Source of the DNA: JBCCEJ01 sp039030335
GTDB taxonomy: Bacteria; Pseudomonadota; Gammaproteobacteria; HK1
NCBI GenBank assembly: GCA_039030335.1
Contig: JBCCEJ010000016.1
Span: 14,405 to 78,404, forward strand
DNA: 64,000 bases
Reading direction: 5' to 3'
Position numbers and translations under genes: made by a program. The stretch's first letter is position 1. Each line of letters begins with the position of its first letter. The notes under the pieces were generated by a model. It was not told the origin of the DNA. It worked only from the letters and a program-made list of their open reading frames with translations, and did not search any database. Positions 56,619 through 64,000 of this stretch are shown piece after piece.

Positions 56619-58109
56619 ATGACCAATAGCATTCAACTAAGTCCATTCATCTCAGGCGCCGGCGACGCGGCAGCCTATATTGGCTGGTCGCCCGTTCGTC
56701 TGATTGTTACCGGCCGCAACGAAGCAGGCAGACCAAACGTCGTCAGACTGCGTTCTCAGTCGCTTACCCGGGCCGGCGTGCAGATTGAGTTCAAGAACGC
56801 CGCCACCGGGATCCCTGCCGACGAGATCTTGCTCGACCTCGGCGAGGAAGGCAGCGCGGCCTGCTTCATTTCCGGGAAATTCCAGGCCGACAAGCCGTTG
56901 AACGGCGCCAGCGCGGATGGCAAGGATGTGGCGATACATGCCGCCTGGGCTGACAACCCGAGCGTGGATGCTGGCGCCATGGGTTTCATGGTGCGCGTAC
57001 GTAGAGACGCCGAGAGCCTGAACGCCAAAGCGCGCAATGACTTTACGTCCGCGTTGGCCGAGCTGAACGGCTACGGTCGCGGCATCTACGTAACCGACTT
57101 CGTCGGGATGCACGTCGCAGGCGCGAGTGAGTCGCAGCACGGCGACGCACACTTCCTGCCGTGGCACCGGCTCTATCTGCTCGACCTCGAACGGCAGCTA
57201 CAGCGCATCAACCCGGCCGTCACGTTACCGTACTGGCGTTTTGACGTGCCGGCGCCGAGTCTTTTCAGTGAGGATTTTCTTGGCGCGACGGAATCGATTC
57301 CCCCTGACAGTGCGTTCACGCCCGGCACCAGCGACAAACGCGCGCGTTTGTCGAGTAGTAACGATCTGTCCAGTTGGAAGATCGGCAACGTCAACGGAAT
57401 TCCACGAGCCGCATTCTTCGACACCAAGACGCAGGCGGCACCCGGTCTCCCGGCTGCTCCTGGTCGCCGTGCTTTCCAACTGCGGAACGAGGCGGACACG
57501 CTGGCACTCGGCGGTGAGAACAATGAGTTTGGTGCGTTGCGCCAGGGATTCTCCGGCATGGAGGGCACACCGCACGGCGCCGCTCACGTCAGCTTCAACG
57601 GTTACGTGAACTTCGTACCGGTGGCACCGCAGGACCCGTTGTTCTTCTTGCTGCACTGCAATGTCGATCGGCTCTGGGCGATGTGGCAGTTCCTGTTCGA
57701 TCGGGATGTGGCCGCCGAGCGAACAACCTACCCCTATCAGAACAAGCTCGAGATTGGCTTCAATTCTCCGCCCTCCCAGGTTGGCGTCGAGGTCGCGTTT
57801 CAGCGGAGCGGCGGGATCTCGGAATCAGTGCAGGTACCCACGCTGTTCACCGGCGTGTTTCCAGACGAATCGAGACTGGTAGATGCGCTCCAGTGGCCGT
57901 GGGACGACACCTGGTCAAAGCCATACAACCTCCGTCCGCCCGGGACACGCAGCCGCGGCTTTACTGAATCGGCTACGGGTAAACCGATTACGGAGCGTAT
58001 GCCGTCCATCACCGATGCGCTGGACGCCTTCGGTTATCACGACGTGACCAACTATCTGGGTTTTGCCTATGACGATGTGCCGTTCGACCACGAACGCAGC
58101 GTCGGTTAA
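56619..58109 (+). CDS. Tyrosinase-family copper protein
   Basis: 496 residues. Type 3 copper ligands are visible: CuA His in FVGMHVAG (His165), AHFLPWHRLYLLDLE (His178, His183) and CuB His in TPHGAAHVSFNG and LFFLLHCNVDRLWAMWQ. A 130-residue N-terminal extension (LIVTGRNEAGRPNVVRLRSQ) is a beta-rich domain not part of the minimal enzyme. No Sec or Tat signal is evident. It oxidises phenols to quinones. It is followed 46 bases later by HEAT and SCO-like genes that may help load copper. Confidence 0.9.
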   Translation: MTNSIQLSPFISGAGDAAAYIGWSPVRLIVTGRNEAGRPNVVRLRSQSLTRAGVQIEFKNAATGIPADEILLDLGEEGSAACFISGKFQADKPLNGASADGKDVAIHAAWADNPSVDAGAMGFMVRVRRDAESLNAKARNDFTSALAELNGYGRGIYVTDFVGMHVAGASESQHGDAHFLPWHRLYLLDLERQLQRINPAVTLPYWRFDVPAPSLFSEDFLGATESIPPDSAFTPGTSDKRARLSSSNDLSSWKIGNVNGIPRAAFFDTKTQAAPGLPAAPGRRAFQLRNEADTLALGGENNEFGALRQGFSGMEGTPHGAAHVSFNGYVNFVPVAPQDPLFFLLHCNVDRLWAMWQFLFDRDVAAERTTYPYQNKLEIGFNSPPSQVGVEVAFQRSGGISESVQVPTLFTGVFPDESRLVDALQWPWDDTWSKPYNLRPPGTRSRGFTESATGKPITERMPSITDALDAFGYHDVTNYLGFAYDDVPFDHERSVG

Positions 58110-58155
58110 ACGGCGCTGTAACTGGCCAATCCGCAAAACCGCAGCAACCGCCTGA

Positions 58156-59013
58156 ATGGAACAAGCCATGAAAGTTTCTGAATATCGGCAGAACATGCGC
58201 GACAAGGTCGCCAAGGCCGCCCGTGAAATCGATGCCGACACACAATCCGCCCTCGATACCGCGGGTGACAGGGCGGAGGTCGGCAATCTGATCGCCATCA
58301 TCAACGACAACGGCGCATCCGCGCTCAAGAAAGGTGCGGCGATCGATGCGCTCAACACGATCAGCAATTTCTCGCCGCTATTGCGCGCGAGAATGCCGGA
58401 GATCGTCAATGCGCTCCGAGGCCATATGGACTCGGGCGAGCAGGATCTCCGCGAGCGGGCGTTAGGCACGCTTACGGCCATGAAAGACGAAGTTGCGCAG
58501 GAACGCCTCGTCGCGGAGATCGTTGCCGACAAACCCGAGGCGGAGAAGCTGCTACCGACGGCCAAGTCGATCGCGATGCTTGGCCGCGACGAGAAAAGCC
58601 TGCCTTTGGCGGTTCTGCGGCAGGTCATCTCAAATCCGCCAGATGACGCCTGCCTTATCGAGGCGTTACGGCACCTGCCGTCTGAACCGGAAGCGTTTGG
58701 CGCGCTACGCGCCGTCATGGAGAACGATGATGCACCGCTGGAAGCGCGCGCGATGATTCCCGAGATGGCCTGCGAGATGGACGCGCCCGCGTTCGTCAGC
58801 GCCGCACGAGACCTGCTGAAAAGCAAAGGAGCGGAGCACGAACTCGCGCCATTCCTGGCGAAAGGCGTGGCCGGCGCGAACTCTGCGGAGGCTGCCGAGG
58901 AAGTGCGTGCGGCCAAAGCCGAGATCAGCGCGTTAGCTGAGGCCGCACCCGAAGCGTTCAAGTCGGCCGCGGCCGCGCTACTGGCGAACGAAGATCCGCC
59001 GTCGGATCCCTGA
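58156..59013 (+). CDS. HEAT-repeat-like helical protein
   Basis: 285 residues, rich in Ala and Glu, predicted nearly all helical with repeated pairs such as ALKKGAAIDALNTISNF, RERALGTLTAMKDEVAQERL and EALRHLPSEPEAFGALRAV, which read as HEAT/armadillo-type repeats. ATG 58156 or 58168 may be the start. No catalytic motif. It is between a tyrosinase and a SCO-like gene (two bases from the latter), suggesting a scaffold for copper-enzyme assembly. That role is inferred only from position. Confidence 0.7.
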   Translation: MEQAMKVSEYRQNMRDKVAKAAREIDADTQSALDTAGDRAEVGNLIAIINDNGASALKKGAAIDALNTISNFSPLLRARMPEIVNALRGHMDSGEQDLRERALGTLTAMKDEVAQERLVAEIVADKPEAEKLLPTAKSIAMLGRDEKSLPLAVLRQVISNPPDDACLIEALRHLPSEPEAFGALRAVMENDDAPLEARAMIPEMACEMDAPAFVSAARDLLKSKGAEHELAPFLAKGVAGANSAEAAEEVRAAKAEISALAEAAPEAFKSAAAALLANEDPPSDP

Positions 59014-59015
59014 AC

Positions 59016-60209
59016 GTGGCGCGGTTGAGTGCCTCTGCGGACCGCGAACCCATCGCCGGGGAGCCTGAAAGCTTCGACTTCTCGACACCGGCAGAGGTTA
59101 TTGCGGCATTCGTCGACCGGGTCCGACAGCGCGGCCCCGACGCACGCGACGCGCTGGTGCCGTTGTTGTCGGAGGCGCATGCGGTTTACGCGGAGCGAAG
59201 CGCCAATGAGGTCCTGAAGCTGCGCGCGTACGCGATGGCCGCGTTTGAAACCGTAACCCTGCCGCGTGCCGCTCTGCCTTTTGTTGTCGAAAACCTGGAG
59301 AGCGCTTTTCACCCCTACGCGGTGGCGGCCGCTGCCAAGGCCTTGCGCGGAACGCAGGCCTCCCATCCGGGGATCGCGCAACTTCTTACCAAAGGGATGT
59401 TCAACATCTGGCAAACAGACAAACCCGTCAGCTTCACGAGCTATCACACGCAATGGCCACAGCCCACTTTCGCAACCGCGCTGACGGAACTCTTCGAGAC
59501 ATTGGGGCATTTTGCTGCTGAAGCTCGGGAGGTTCTGCCGGTGCTTGAACGCCTGGCCCGGACCGAATCCGAACGGCTGTCTGACCCGGCGGTTGCCGCC
59601 CTGTTGAAGTGCCTGGAAAGAGTACGTACCAGCGAAACGCAACCAACGGGCGATGGCTGTAGTCCAGTGCCGCTACGCCGCCACATGGAAGGTGGCCCGA
59701 TGGATGGAGAGTCCAGCCGGGGTTTCCGTGACATCAGCCTGGAAGATCAGGATGGGACACGGCTGGCGTGGCCGGATTTCTTTGGCCAGAAGCCGACCGT
59801 GCTCGGCTTCTTCTACACCCGCTGCGGCAACCCGCAGAAATGTACGCGCACGATCTACAACCTTGCGGCCGTGCAGAGCGGGCTCGCTCAACGTGGGCTT
59901 GCCGGACAGGTGCGCGTCTGCGCCATGACCTACGATGCGCTCTTCGACACACCGGATGCACTGCGCTCCTATGGGGAGGCGCGCGGGTTCCGTTTCGACG
60001 AAGACGCCAGGATGTTCAGAGTCCGCGCGGGCTTCGACGACCTCGTGTCGCGGATGCAATTGGCGGTTAGCTTCACTGGCGGCCAAGTGAGTTCGCATCG
60101 GGTTGAGATCTTCGTACTGAACAGCGAGGGCCGGGTTGCCCATTCGTTTGTCCGCCTGTTGAGCGAACCGGAAGATCTGTTGGACGCGTTGGCGTCTCTC
60201 GTCTGGTGA
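59016..60209 (+). CDS. Fusion of helical domain with SCO1/SenC-like copper chaperone domain
   Basis: 397 residues from GTG 59016, two bases after the HEAT gene. Residues 1-205 are helical, HEAT-like. Residues 235-397 form a SCO/thioredoxin domain: DQDGTRLAWPDFFGQKPTVL, FFYTRCGNPQKCTRT and later SHRVEIFVLNSEGRVAHSF. The two cysteines (Cys270, Cys276) are five apart, not the CxxxC of canonical SCO, and His361 is the third expected copper ligand. SCO proteins deliver copper to cuproenzymes. No membrane anchor is visible. Confidence 0.8.
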   Translation: MARLSASADREPIAGEPESFDFSTPAEVIAAFVDRVRQRGPDARDALVPLLSEAHAVYAERSANEVLKLRAYAMAAFETVTLPRAALPFVVENLESAFHPYAVAAAAKALRGTQASHPGIAQLLTKGMFNIWQTDKPVSFTSYHTQWPQPTFATALTELFETLGHFAAEAREVLPVLERLARTESERLSDPAVAALLKCLERVRTSETQPTGDGCSPVPLRRHMEGGPMDGESSRGFRDISLEDQDGTRLAWPDFFGQKPTVLGFFYTRCGNPQKCTRTIYNLAAVQSGLAQRGLAGQVRVCAMTYDALFDTPDALRSYGEARGFRFDEDARMFRVRAGFDDLVSRMQLAVSFTGGQVSSHRVEIFVLNSEGRVAHSFVRLLSEPEDLLDALASLVW

Positions 60210-60344
60210 CAAGCCCAACCATCACAAGTCCTACGGCTACCTCCGGGCACCGGAAATGTCTGCGCGCATCAAGGATTTCCTGTCCTGATACGCGGCTCAC
60301 GGATACCGGAGCCGCGTCTGAGTGACGGCGCGGCTGCCGGGAAT

Positions 60345-60392
60345 AATTCGACGCCGGCAAAATTCGACGCCCGCGAAATTCGGCGCCGGACG
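60345..60392. repeat. Three tandem 16-bp repeats
   Basis: Units AATTCGACGCCGGCAA, AATTCGACGCCCGCGA and AATTCGGCGCCGGACG follow directly with no spacer. They differ at a few bases each. Function unknown. Confidence 0.75.
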
Positions 60393-60824
60393 ACTTCCCG
60401 GCAGCAGATTATCGAGACAGTCGCGTCTCCGACCTGCGCGCATGCCAGCGCTGTGATCCGAAGGCCGGAAACGCTACGCGCATCGACGACCAGACCAACG
60501 ACATTGGGTGCGGCGAGAAGGTTGAGGTCGATCGGGTCCGCGCGTTGGCACTTAGGGTCATGCAGGCAGGCACAGTGCTGTTTGGGGTCAGTGGATTCCC
60601 GAAGTCATCCGCCGCGAAGAATTCAAAGCTGATCAACGTTGGTGCCGTATGGCCCGAGCCCGGTGAGTTTGTGACTGCAGCAGACCTCGAAGATATCGAT
60701 TGCGAACCTTTCTAGCATTAACACCCGAGTTGAGGTCGTAATTCGGGTTCCCAGTGCTTACCTGTGTTGATTGGCGTAGCTCCCGCAGCGCTCACCCCAC
60801 GCTCCGCTCCGGGGTGCGCTCTGC

Positions 60825-60847
60825 GTACGCGCTTACGCTTCGCGTAC
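60825..60847 (-). other. Hairpin directly after VR1
   Basis: A perfect 7-bp inverted repeat, GTACGCG with CGCGTAC and a 9-base loop, begins two bases after the target stop codon on the minus strand. DGR variable repeats are often followed by a hairpin needed for efficient retargeting; those usually have 4-base loops, so this one may instead be a terminator stem. Confidence 0.5.
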
Positions 60848-60848
60848 T

Positions 60849-61685
60849 TCAGCTCCGCTGAACTCGGGCCGCACGGAAACCCAGGTTGTCAATGCGGACG
60901 CCTGGCTCGAACCAGAAGCGGAACGCGGCCCGCACGAAGCGGGCGCTGCCGACCCAAGAGCCGCCGCGGATAACGCGGTCGCCGCGAGCTTCAGGCTCGG
61001 CGAATGGGTCGACCTCCACCTCCGGCTGATAATCGAATCCACCAGTCGAACACCATTCGTCTACATTTCCAAGCGTGTCATACAAGCCCCAAGCATTTGG
61101 GCGCTTTAGCTTCACTGGCTGTACGTGAAACCTGGAATCGGGAATAGTTCCGTCGAACCAAGCGATGTCCTCAAGCGCGGCGACCAGTTCCTCTTCATTT
61201 CTCGCATCACCCGCGTAGGTGGCCGTCTGAGTCCCAGCGCGACACGCATACTCCCACTGCGCTTCCGTTGGCAGCGACAATTCCAATGCGGGAATCCGCG
61301 CGTTGATGGTTTCGATGAACGCCTGGCAATCGTTCCACGACACCGACTCAACCGGACAGTCATCCGCCTGATGTTTGCTGGGATTCTCACCCATCACCGC
61401 AACCCACAACGCCTGCGTGCACGGCGTATCGAACATCCAGTAACCGCTCGTCAGCGTTACGCTGTGTTGTGGGCCTTCGTCGCCATACCGTCCGAACTCG
61501 GTCTTCGGCGAGCCCATCGGAAACGTGCCCGGCGGACACCAACGCATCCGCTGCGTTACAGCCCCAACCGAAAATTCGACCCACACGCCGAACGCGTCCT
61601 CGCCCCAGGCGGTTGCCCATTCGGGCGCGGTGCCATCCGCCAGCGGATGGAACGACGCATCGACGATGGATTCTAGAACCGCCAA
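60849..61685 (-). CDS. DGR target protein 1: FGE/SUMF1-type C-type-lectin-fold protein with VR1
   Basis: 278 residues from TTG 61685 (no strong ribosome site). From about residue 48 it has the formylglycine-generating-enzyme fold: WCPPGTFPMGSP, DTPCTQALWVAVMG, VESVSWNDCQAFIE, LPTEAQWEYACRAG and NAWGLYDTLGNVDEWC, ending GGSWVGSARFVRAAF and NLGFRAARVQRS. The last 45 residues are encoded by VR1, so the ligand-facing end of the lectin fold is the part varied. It is a ligand-binding protein rather than a sulfatase activator. No signal peptide is seen. Confidence 0.92.
   Translation of the reverse strand: MAVLESIVDASFHPLADGTAPEWATAWGEDAFGVWVEFSVGAVTQRMRWCPPGTFPMGSPKTEFGRYGDEGPQHSVTLTSGYWMFDTPCTQALWVAVMGENPSKHQADDCPVESVSWNDCQAFIETINARIPALELSLPTEAQWEYACRAGTQTATYAGDARNEEELVAALEDIAWFDGTIPDSRFHVQPVKLKRPNAWGLYDTLGNVDEWCSTGGFDYQPEVEVDPFAEPEARGDRVIRGGSWVGSARFVRAAFRFWFEPGVRIDNLGFRAARVQRS
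60863..60991 (-). repeat. Variable repeat VR1 of the DGR
   Basis: 129 bases matching TR at 61984-62112 without gaps. On the coding strand the 16 changes are all at A of the template. Codon effects are AAC to GAC, GGC, AGC, TTC (three times) and GTC; ATC to GTC; TAC to TTC; AAT to ATT; and a silent GCA to GCG. Ten residues are changed (N to D/G/S/F/F/F/V/I, I to V, Y to F). Non-adenine positions are identical. Confidence 0.96.
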
Positions 61686-61983
61686 AACTGAAGTGCCTGG
61701 GTTGGTTTGCTGCGGAGCGGGGTCTGGCCGGTAGCGGCGCGTTGGTTGCCACTCGGCACTGTGGGCGAAGGTTGGCGAACCGGCGAGCTTTCAGCAAGGC
61801 CATCCGGCCGACGACCGTTCACCGCATGCGCGGGCAGCAACGTCTTCTCACCTACTCGCACGCCGGGCGCCGCTTGGTTTTGCCAGACGCAGGCGTGCCC
61901 GCGTATGACCGGTACGGAAGTCTGTTCAGTTGCAGGCTCACCCGGGACTCCGCCCGGGTGCCCATCCGGGTGCTGCATGTGAG

Positions 61984-62112
61984 CTCGGGCTGCACGGAAA
62001 CCCAGGTTGTCATTGCGGTTGCCTGGCTCGTTCCAGTTGCGGTACGCGGCCCGCACGTTGCGGGCGTTGTTGATCCAAGAGCCGCCGCGGATAACGCGGT
62101 TGCCGCGAGCTT
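61984..62112 (-). repeat. Template repeat (TR) of the DGR
   Basis: Noncoding template between target 1 and the reverse transcriptase. Read as if translated in the target frame, it gives NRVIRGGSWINNARNVRAAY and NWNEPGNRNDNLGFRAAR. The many AAC codons at variable positions are typical of DGR templates, since mutating both adenines gives wide residue choice without stop codons. At the 3' side the GC-rich end GGTTTCCGTGCAGCCCGAG is the likely initiation-of-mutagenic-homology region. The base at 61983 (G on plus strand) differs from both VRs (A). Confidence 0.95.
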
Positions 62113-62288
62113 TGTGACCTCCGCCCGCATCAGCACTCTAGCAGGTTGCTGGCAAAGTACATCCGGTAGTGTTCCGGCGCACCAATTGCGGCGCATGTCT
62201 GCAATCGGCTGCCGAAAGGGGCCAGTGCTTGAATGTTCATAGATTCGGCGAAACGTTCGTGTGTCGCGCACTGGATTTCAGCAGCCCG

Positions 62289-63308
62289 CTAGAGGGCGAG
62301 CAGTTCAGGGGCAACCGGGCGCCGGCTTAGCTGTGCGCGGCGCCAGGATGCCGCGTCAGCGTGCGTGGTCGCGCCAATCACGCCCGCCATGTTCCGTTGC
62401 AGCGTTTCGCCATCGATCTCACCTCGCACGTAAGCGGCCTCCCACCAGGCGCGCCGCGCGCTATAACGCCGGCGTCGGCGGCGCGTCAGGCGCAATGCAC
62501 CCGGGTAGATTACGGTGCCGCAAAACGACAATCCGGTGTGGCTGCGGCCCCGCTGAACGTCCGGTTTCAGCTCCAGGGCGAGGTTGTCGCGCAGCCACTC
62601 GCGGGCCATGTGCAGCGTGGCAGTGGCGTGTGCGCGGTCATCACACCACCACACGACGTCATCCATGTAACGCACCATGCCCTTCACACGCGCGCATTCG
62701 AGCAACCAGCGGTCGAAACCCGCGAGGTAGTGGTTCGCGAAGTGCTGAGACGTGAGCGCGCCAATCGGCAAGCCCCGGAACGGGCGGGCGTGAAAGCCAT
62801 CGACGATGCGCCCGGAAAGGCTAAGCAGTGCCGGGTTCTTGAAACGGCGGGCGAGCTGGGCTTCCAGGATTTCGTGGTCGATACGCGCAAAGTAGGCGGC
62901 GATATCGACATGCACGAAGTATCTGAAGCGCCGTGAGTGGTGCTGCGCACGCCGCACCGCCGCAAGCGGCCCCCGGCCTTTGATACACGCAAAGGTGTCC
63001 GCCACCAGGACACCTTCCAAAACCGGCCCCATGTGTGCGATCAGGGCATGGTGCACCACACGCATCGGAAAGCTCGGTGCGTGGATAATCCGGGGTTTCG
63101 GATCGCGGATGCGGAAGCTTCGAAACGCATCGTCTGGAAGTTCACCTTCGAGCAGATGTGCGCGGATCACCTCCAGGCTGTGCGGCAAGCCGGCCGCGAA
63201 ACGGCGCACGGCGTGCTGGTCGCCGGCGCTCCGCGCCGCGCGCACAAACGCAGCGTGCAGATTCGCCCGTGCCGCGACGTCATCGAGCGTTACGCGGCTG
63301 CGCTTCAA
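62289..63308 (-). CDS. DGR reverse transcriptase
   Basis: 339 residues from TTG 63308, overlapping the HRDC gene by four bases (TTGA). RT motifs in order: RIIHAPSFPMRVVHHAL near residue 73, FVHVDIAAYFARIDHEIL with catalytic Asp135, GLPIGALTSQHFAN (179-192), and the catalytic YMDD at 214-217. The IGALTSQ form replaces the QGxxxSP of other reverse transcriptases and is diagnostic of the DGR group. It copies TR RNA into adenine-mutated cDNA. Confidence 0.96.
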   Translation of the reverse strand: MKRSRVTLDDVAARANLHAAFVRAARSAGDQHAVRRFAAGLPHSLEVIRAHLLEGELPDDAFRSFRIRDPKPRIIHAPSFPMRVVHHALIAHMGPVLEGVLVADTFACIKGRGPLAAVRRAQHHSRRFRYFVHVDIAAYFARIDHEILEAQLARRFKNPALLSLSGRIVDGFHARPFRGLPIGALTSQHFANHYLAGFDRWLLECARVKGMVRYMDDVVWWCDDRAHATATLHMAREWLRDNLALELKPDVQRGRSHTGLSFCGTVIYPGALRLTRRRRRRYSARRAWWEAAYVRGEIDGETLQRNMAGVIGATTHADAASWRRAQLSRRPVAPELLAL

Positions 63309-63853
63309 TCCGCGTCCCCGGCGCCCGATGCCTTCGCCGGGCCGGACTCTTCCTCCCGCCGCGCGGGTGCTTCCAGGAATGCCCCAATGGCCGACAGGAA
63401 ACGATCGGCATAACGCTCAACACGCGTTGCGCCCACACCCTGGAGTTTGCTGAAGTCAGCTTTGGAAGCCGGCCTGCGCTCGGCCATTTCGGCAAGCTGC
63501 GCGTTGGTGAATACCACATATGCCGCGTTGCCAGTTTCTTCGGCAAGGTCGTTGCGAAGCTTCCGCAACATTGCGAACAGCGTAAAATCATCTGCCGAAA
63601 GGTGCTCTTTGTAGTCGATAGAGCGGCGCGACCCGGCCTGCGGCTTTCCGGACGGCGCAAACTTTGGCGTGCCGCCTGTGGCCATTTCAGCGCCTGCGGT
63701 GTAACGCACGGCAACGGCCCAGGCGCTGTCCAGGCCGGCCTCCACCAGATGCTGTTCGACACCGATAACCGCATGCGTCCGCAGAAATTGATCGAGTTCG
63801 CTTTGCGCCGCTTCCGCATCGAACACCGGAATGCGGAAGTATCGGATCAGCAC
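63305..63853 (-). CDS. HRDC-domain DGR accessory protein
   Basis: 182 residues from GTG 63853. The N-terminal 80 residues start LIRYFRIPVFDAEAAQSELD, a segment often seen in DGR accessory proteins. Residues about 85-165 form an HRDC domain (LFAMLRKLRNDLAEETGNAA, VVFTNAQLAEMAERRPASKA, LQGVGATRVERYADRFL), a nucleic-acid-binding helical bundle found in RecQ and RNase D. It takes the place that Avd has in other DGRs and probably helps reverse transcription or template binding. It overlaps the RT start. Confidence 0.88.
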   Translation of the reverse strand: MLIRYFRIPVFDAEAAQSELDQFLRTHAVIGVEQHLVEAGLDSAWAVAVRYTAGAEMATGGTPKFAPSGKPQAGSRRSIDYKEHLSADDFTLFAMLRKLRNDLAEETGNAAYVVFTNAQLAEMAERRPASKADFSKLQGVGATRVERYADRFLSAIGAFLEAPARREEESGPAKASGAGDAD

Positions 63854-63954
63854 GCCTTGTAAGCCTTCGCAATCAAATCAACCGGCCGCCCTTGCCGCCG
63901 GAACGCTCGCGCCTCCGGCGCGGCTCTCCAGCGCCACGGGCTTTGCTTCGCATG

Positions 63955-64000
63955 CTATGGCTCCGCCTGAACTCGGGCTGCACGGAAACCCAGGCTGCCA
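63955..64000 (-). CDS. DGR target protein 2, C-terminal end only
   Basis: Only the last 15 codons and stop are inside the window. They read GSLGFRAARVQAEP then TAG (63957-63955). The part from 63972 to 64000 is a second variable repeat. Compared with TR it has AAC to AGC and GAC to GGC, so its changes also fall on template adenines and differ from VR1. The gene's body lies beyond the window; it is presumably another FGE/lectin-fold protein. Confidence 0.85.
   Translation of the reverse strand, partial: GSLGFRAARVQAEP
63972..64000 (-). repeat. Variable repeat VR2 (partial)
   Basis: 29 bases aligned with TR 61984-62012 show two differences, both T to C on the plus strand (template A to G). 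Outside the core, both VR1 and VR2 have GAACTC where TR has GAGCTC, so the two VRs share a base absent from TR at the boundary. Confidence 0.9.

Larger units (their letters stand above)
60210..60848. other. Intergenic region with a frame without start codon and a tandem repeat
   Basis: About 640 bases between the SCO-like gene and the DGR target. From 60347 to 60715 one plus-strand frame is open (containing NDIGCGEKVEVDRVRALALR and KLINVGAVWPEPGEFV) but lacks an ATG or other convincing start. It could be the remnant of a gene; I recognise no family. The 16-base tandem repeat at its beginning is listed separately. Confidence 0.4.
60825..64000 (-). mobile_element. Diversity-generating retroelement (continues past window end)
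   Basis: All parts lie on the minus strand. In transcription order: end of target 2 with VR2 (63955-64000), HRDC-domain accessory (63853-63305), reverse transcriptase (63308-62289), template repeat (62112-61984), target 1 with VR1 (61685-60849) and a hairpin just after VR1 (60847-60825). TR and VR1 align over 129 bases without gaps. All 16 differences in the core are at template adenines. That is the hallmark of mutagenic retrohoming. RT comes before TR, with one target on each side. Confidence 0.95.

Noticed and set aside
57915..59642. 575-residue minus-strand frame opposite the tyrosinase/HEAT/SCO genes
   Set aside because: Low-complexity Ser/Ala-rich shadow of genes with clear motifs on the plus strand.
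61673..62056. Open frame over the template repeat as a separate lectin-fold gene
   Set aside because: It starts inside TR, holds only the TR-encoded segment of the fold, and continues into unrelated sequence; TR is a noncoding template.
1..64000. tRNA, rRNA, CRISPR array or insertion sequence
   Set aside because: None seen by eye on either strand; no transposase-like protein and no regularly spaced direct repeats beyond the three 16-mers.

Overview
The window is GC-rich bacterial DNA with ordinary Shine-Dalgarno spacing and GTG/TTG starts. It encodes an oxidative, acyl-CoA-based catabolism: many TauD/TfdA dioxygenases, CaiB-type CoA transferases and luciferase-like flavin oxidoreductases. 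This gene mix suggests an uncultivated, possibly marine or host-associated pseudomonadote. That placement is an inference from gene content, because the window holds no rRNA or other marker. I saw no tRNA, rRNA, CRISPR array or insertion sequence.

Bases 1-27400 are a catabolic region. It holds acyl-CoA synthetases (ADP-forming, cut by the window edge, and AMP-forming), two CoA transferases, four TauD/TfdA dioxygenases, a luciferase-like oxidoreductase, enoyl-CoA hydratase, SDR, GST, class II aldolase, nitronate monooxygenase-like protein, a proline-racemase homologue with Ser/Thr in place of the catalytic cysteines, an acyl-CoA carboxylase, a membrane-anchored AraC regulator beside a sterol-desaturase-type hydroxylase, and a D-amino-acid dehydrogenase. 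Two genes here are interrupted: an alpha/beta hydrolase by a one-base frameshift near 2325, and an aldehyde dehydrogenase by an in-frame amber codon at 4909.

Bases 27500-33400 form a plus-strand run: M20 amidohydrolase, parvulin, PLP trans-sulfuration enzyme, M24 peptidase, then a selenoprotein gene. In that gene an in-frame TGA at 31994 is followed directly by Gly-Ser-Cys codons (the UGSC motif). The conserved frame continues to 32248, and a candidate bSECIS hairpin lies just after the TGA. A 357-residue partner gene follows.

Bases 33400-54000 are mixed metabolism: flavin/PLP-type oxidoreductases, a class V aminotransferase, amidohydrolase, acyl-CoA dehydrogenase, two luciferase-like oxidoreductases, a membrane guanylate/adenylate cyclase, TauE exporter, HpcH aldolase, fructose-1,6-bisphosphatase, hydroxyacid dehydrogenase, aldo/keto reductase, a third CoA transferase, a Baeyer-Villiger-type monooxygenase and an exported 5'-nucleotidase.

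Bases 54000-60200 hold a subtilase facing a tiny gene that resembles the subtilase's own prodomain, then a tyrosinase / HEAT-repeat / SCO-like operon that looks like a copper-enzyme maturation cassette.

Bases 60800-64000 hold a diversity-generating retroelement (DGR) on the minus strand: an FGE/C-type-lectin-fold target gene with a variable repeat, a template repeat, a reverse transcriptase with the DGR-type motif, an HRDC-domain accessory gene, and the end of a second target gene whose variable repeat runs off the window. All 16 differences between template and first variable repeat lie at template adenines.
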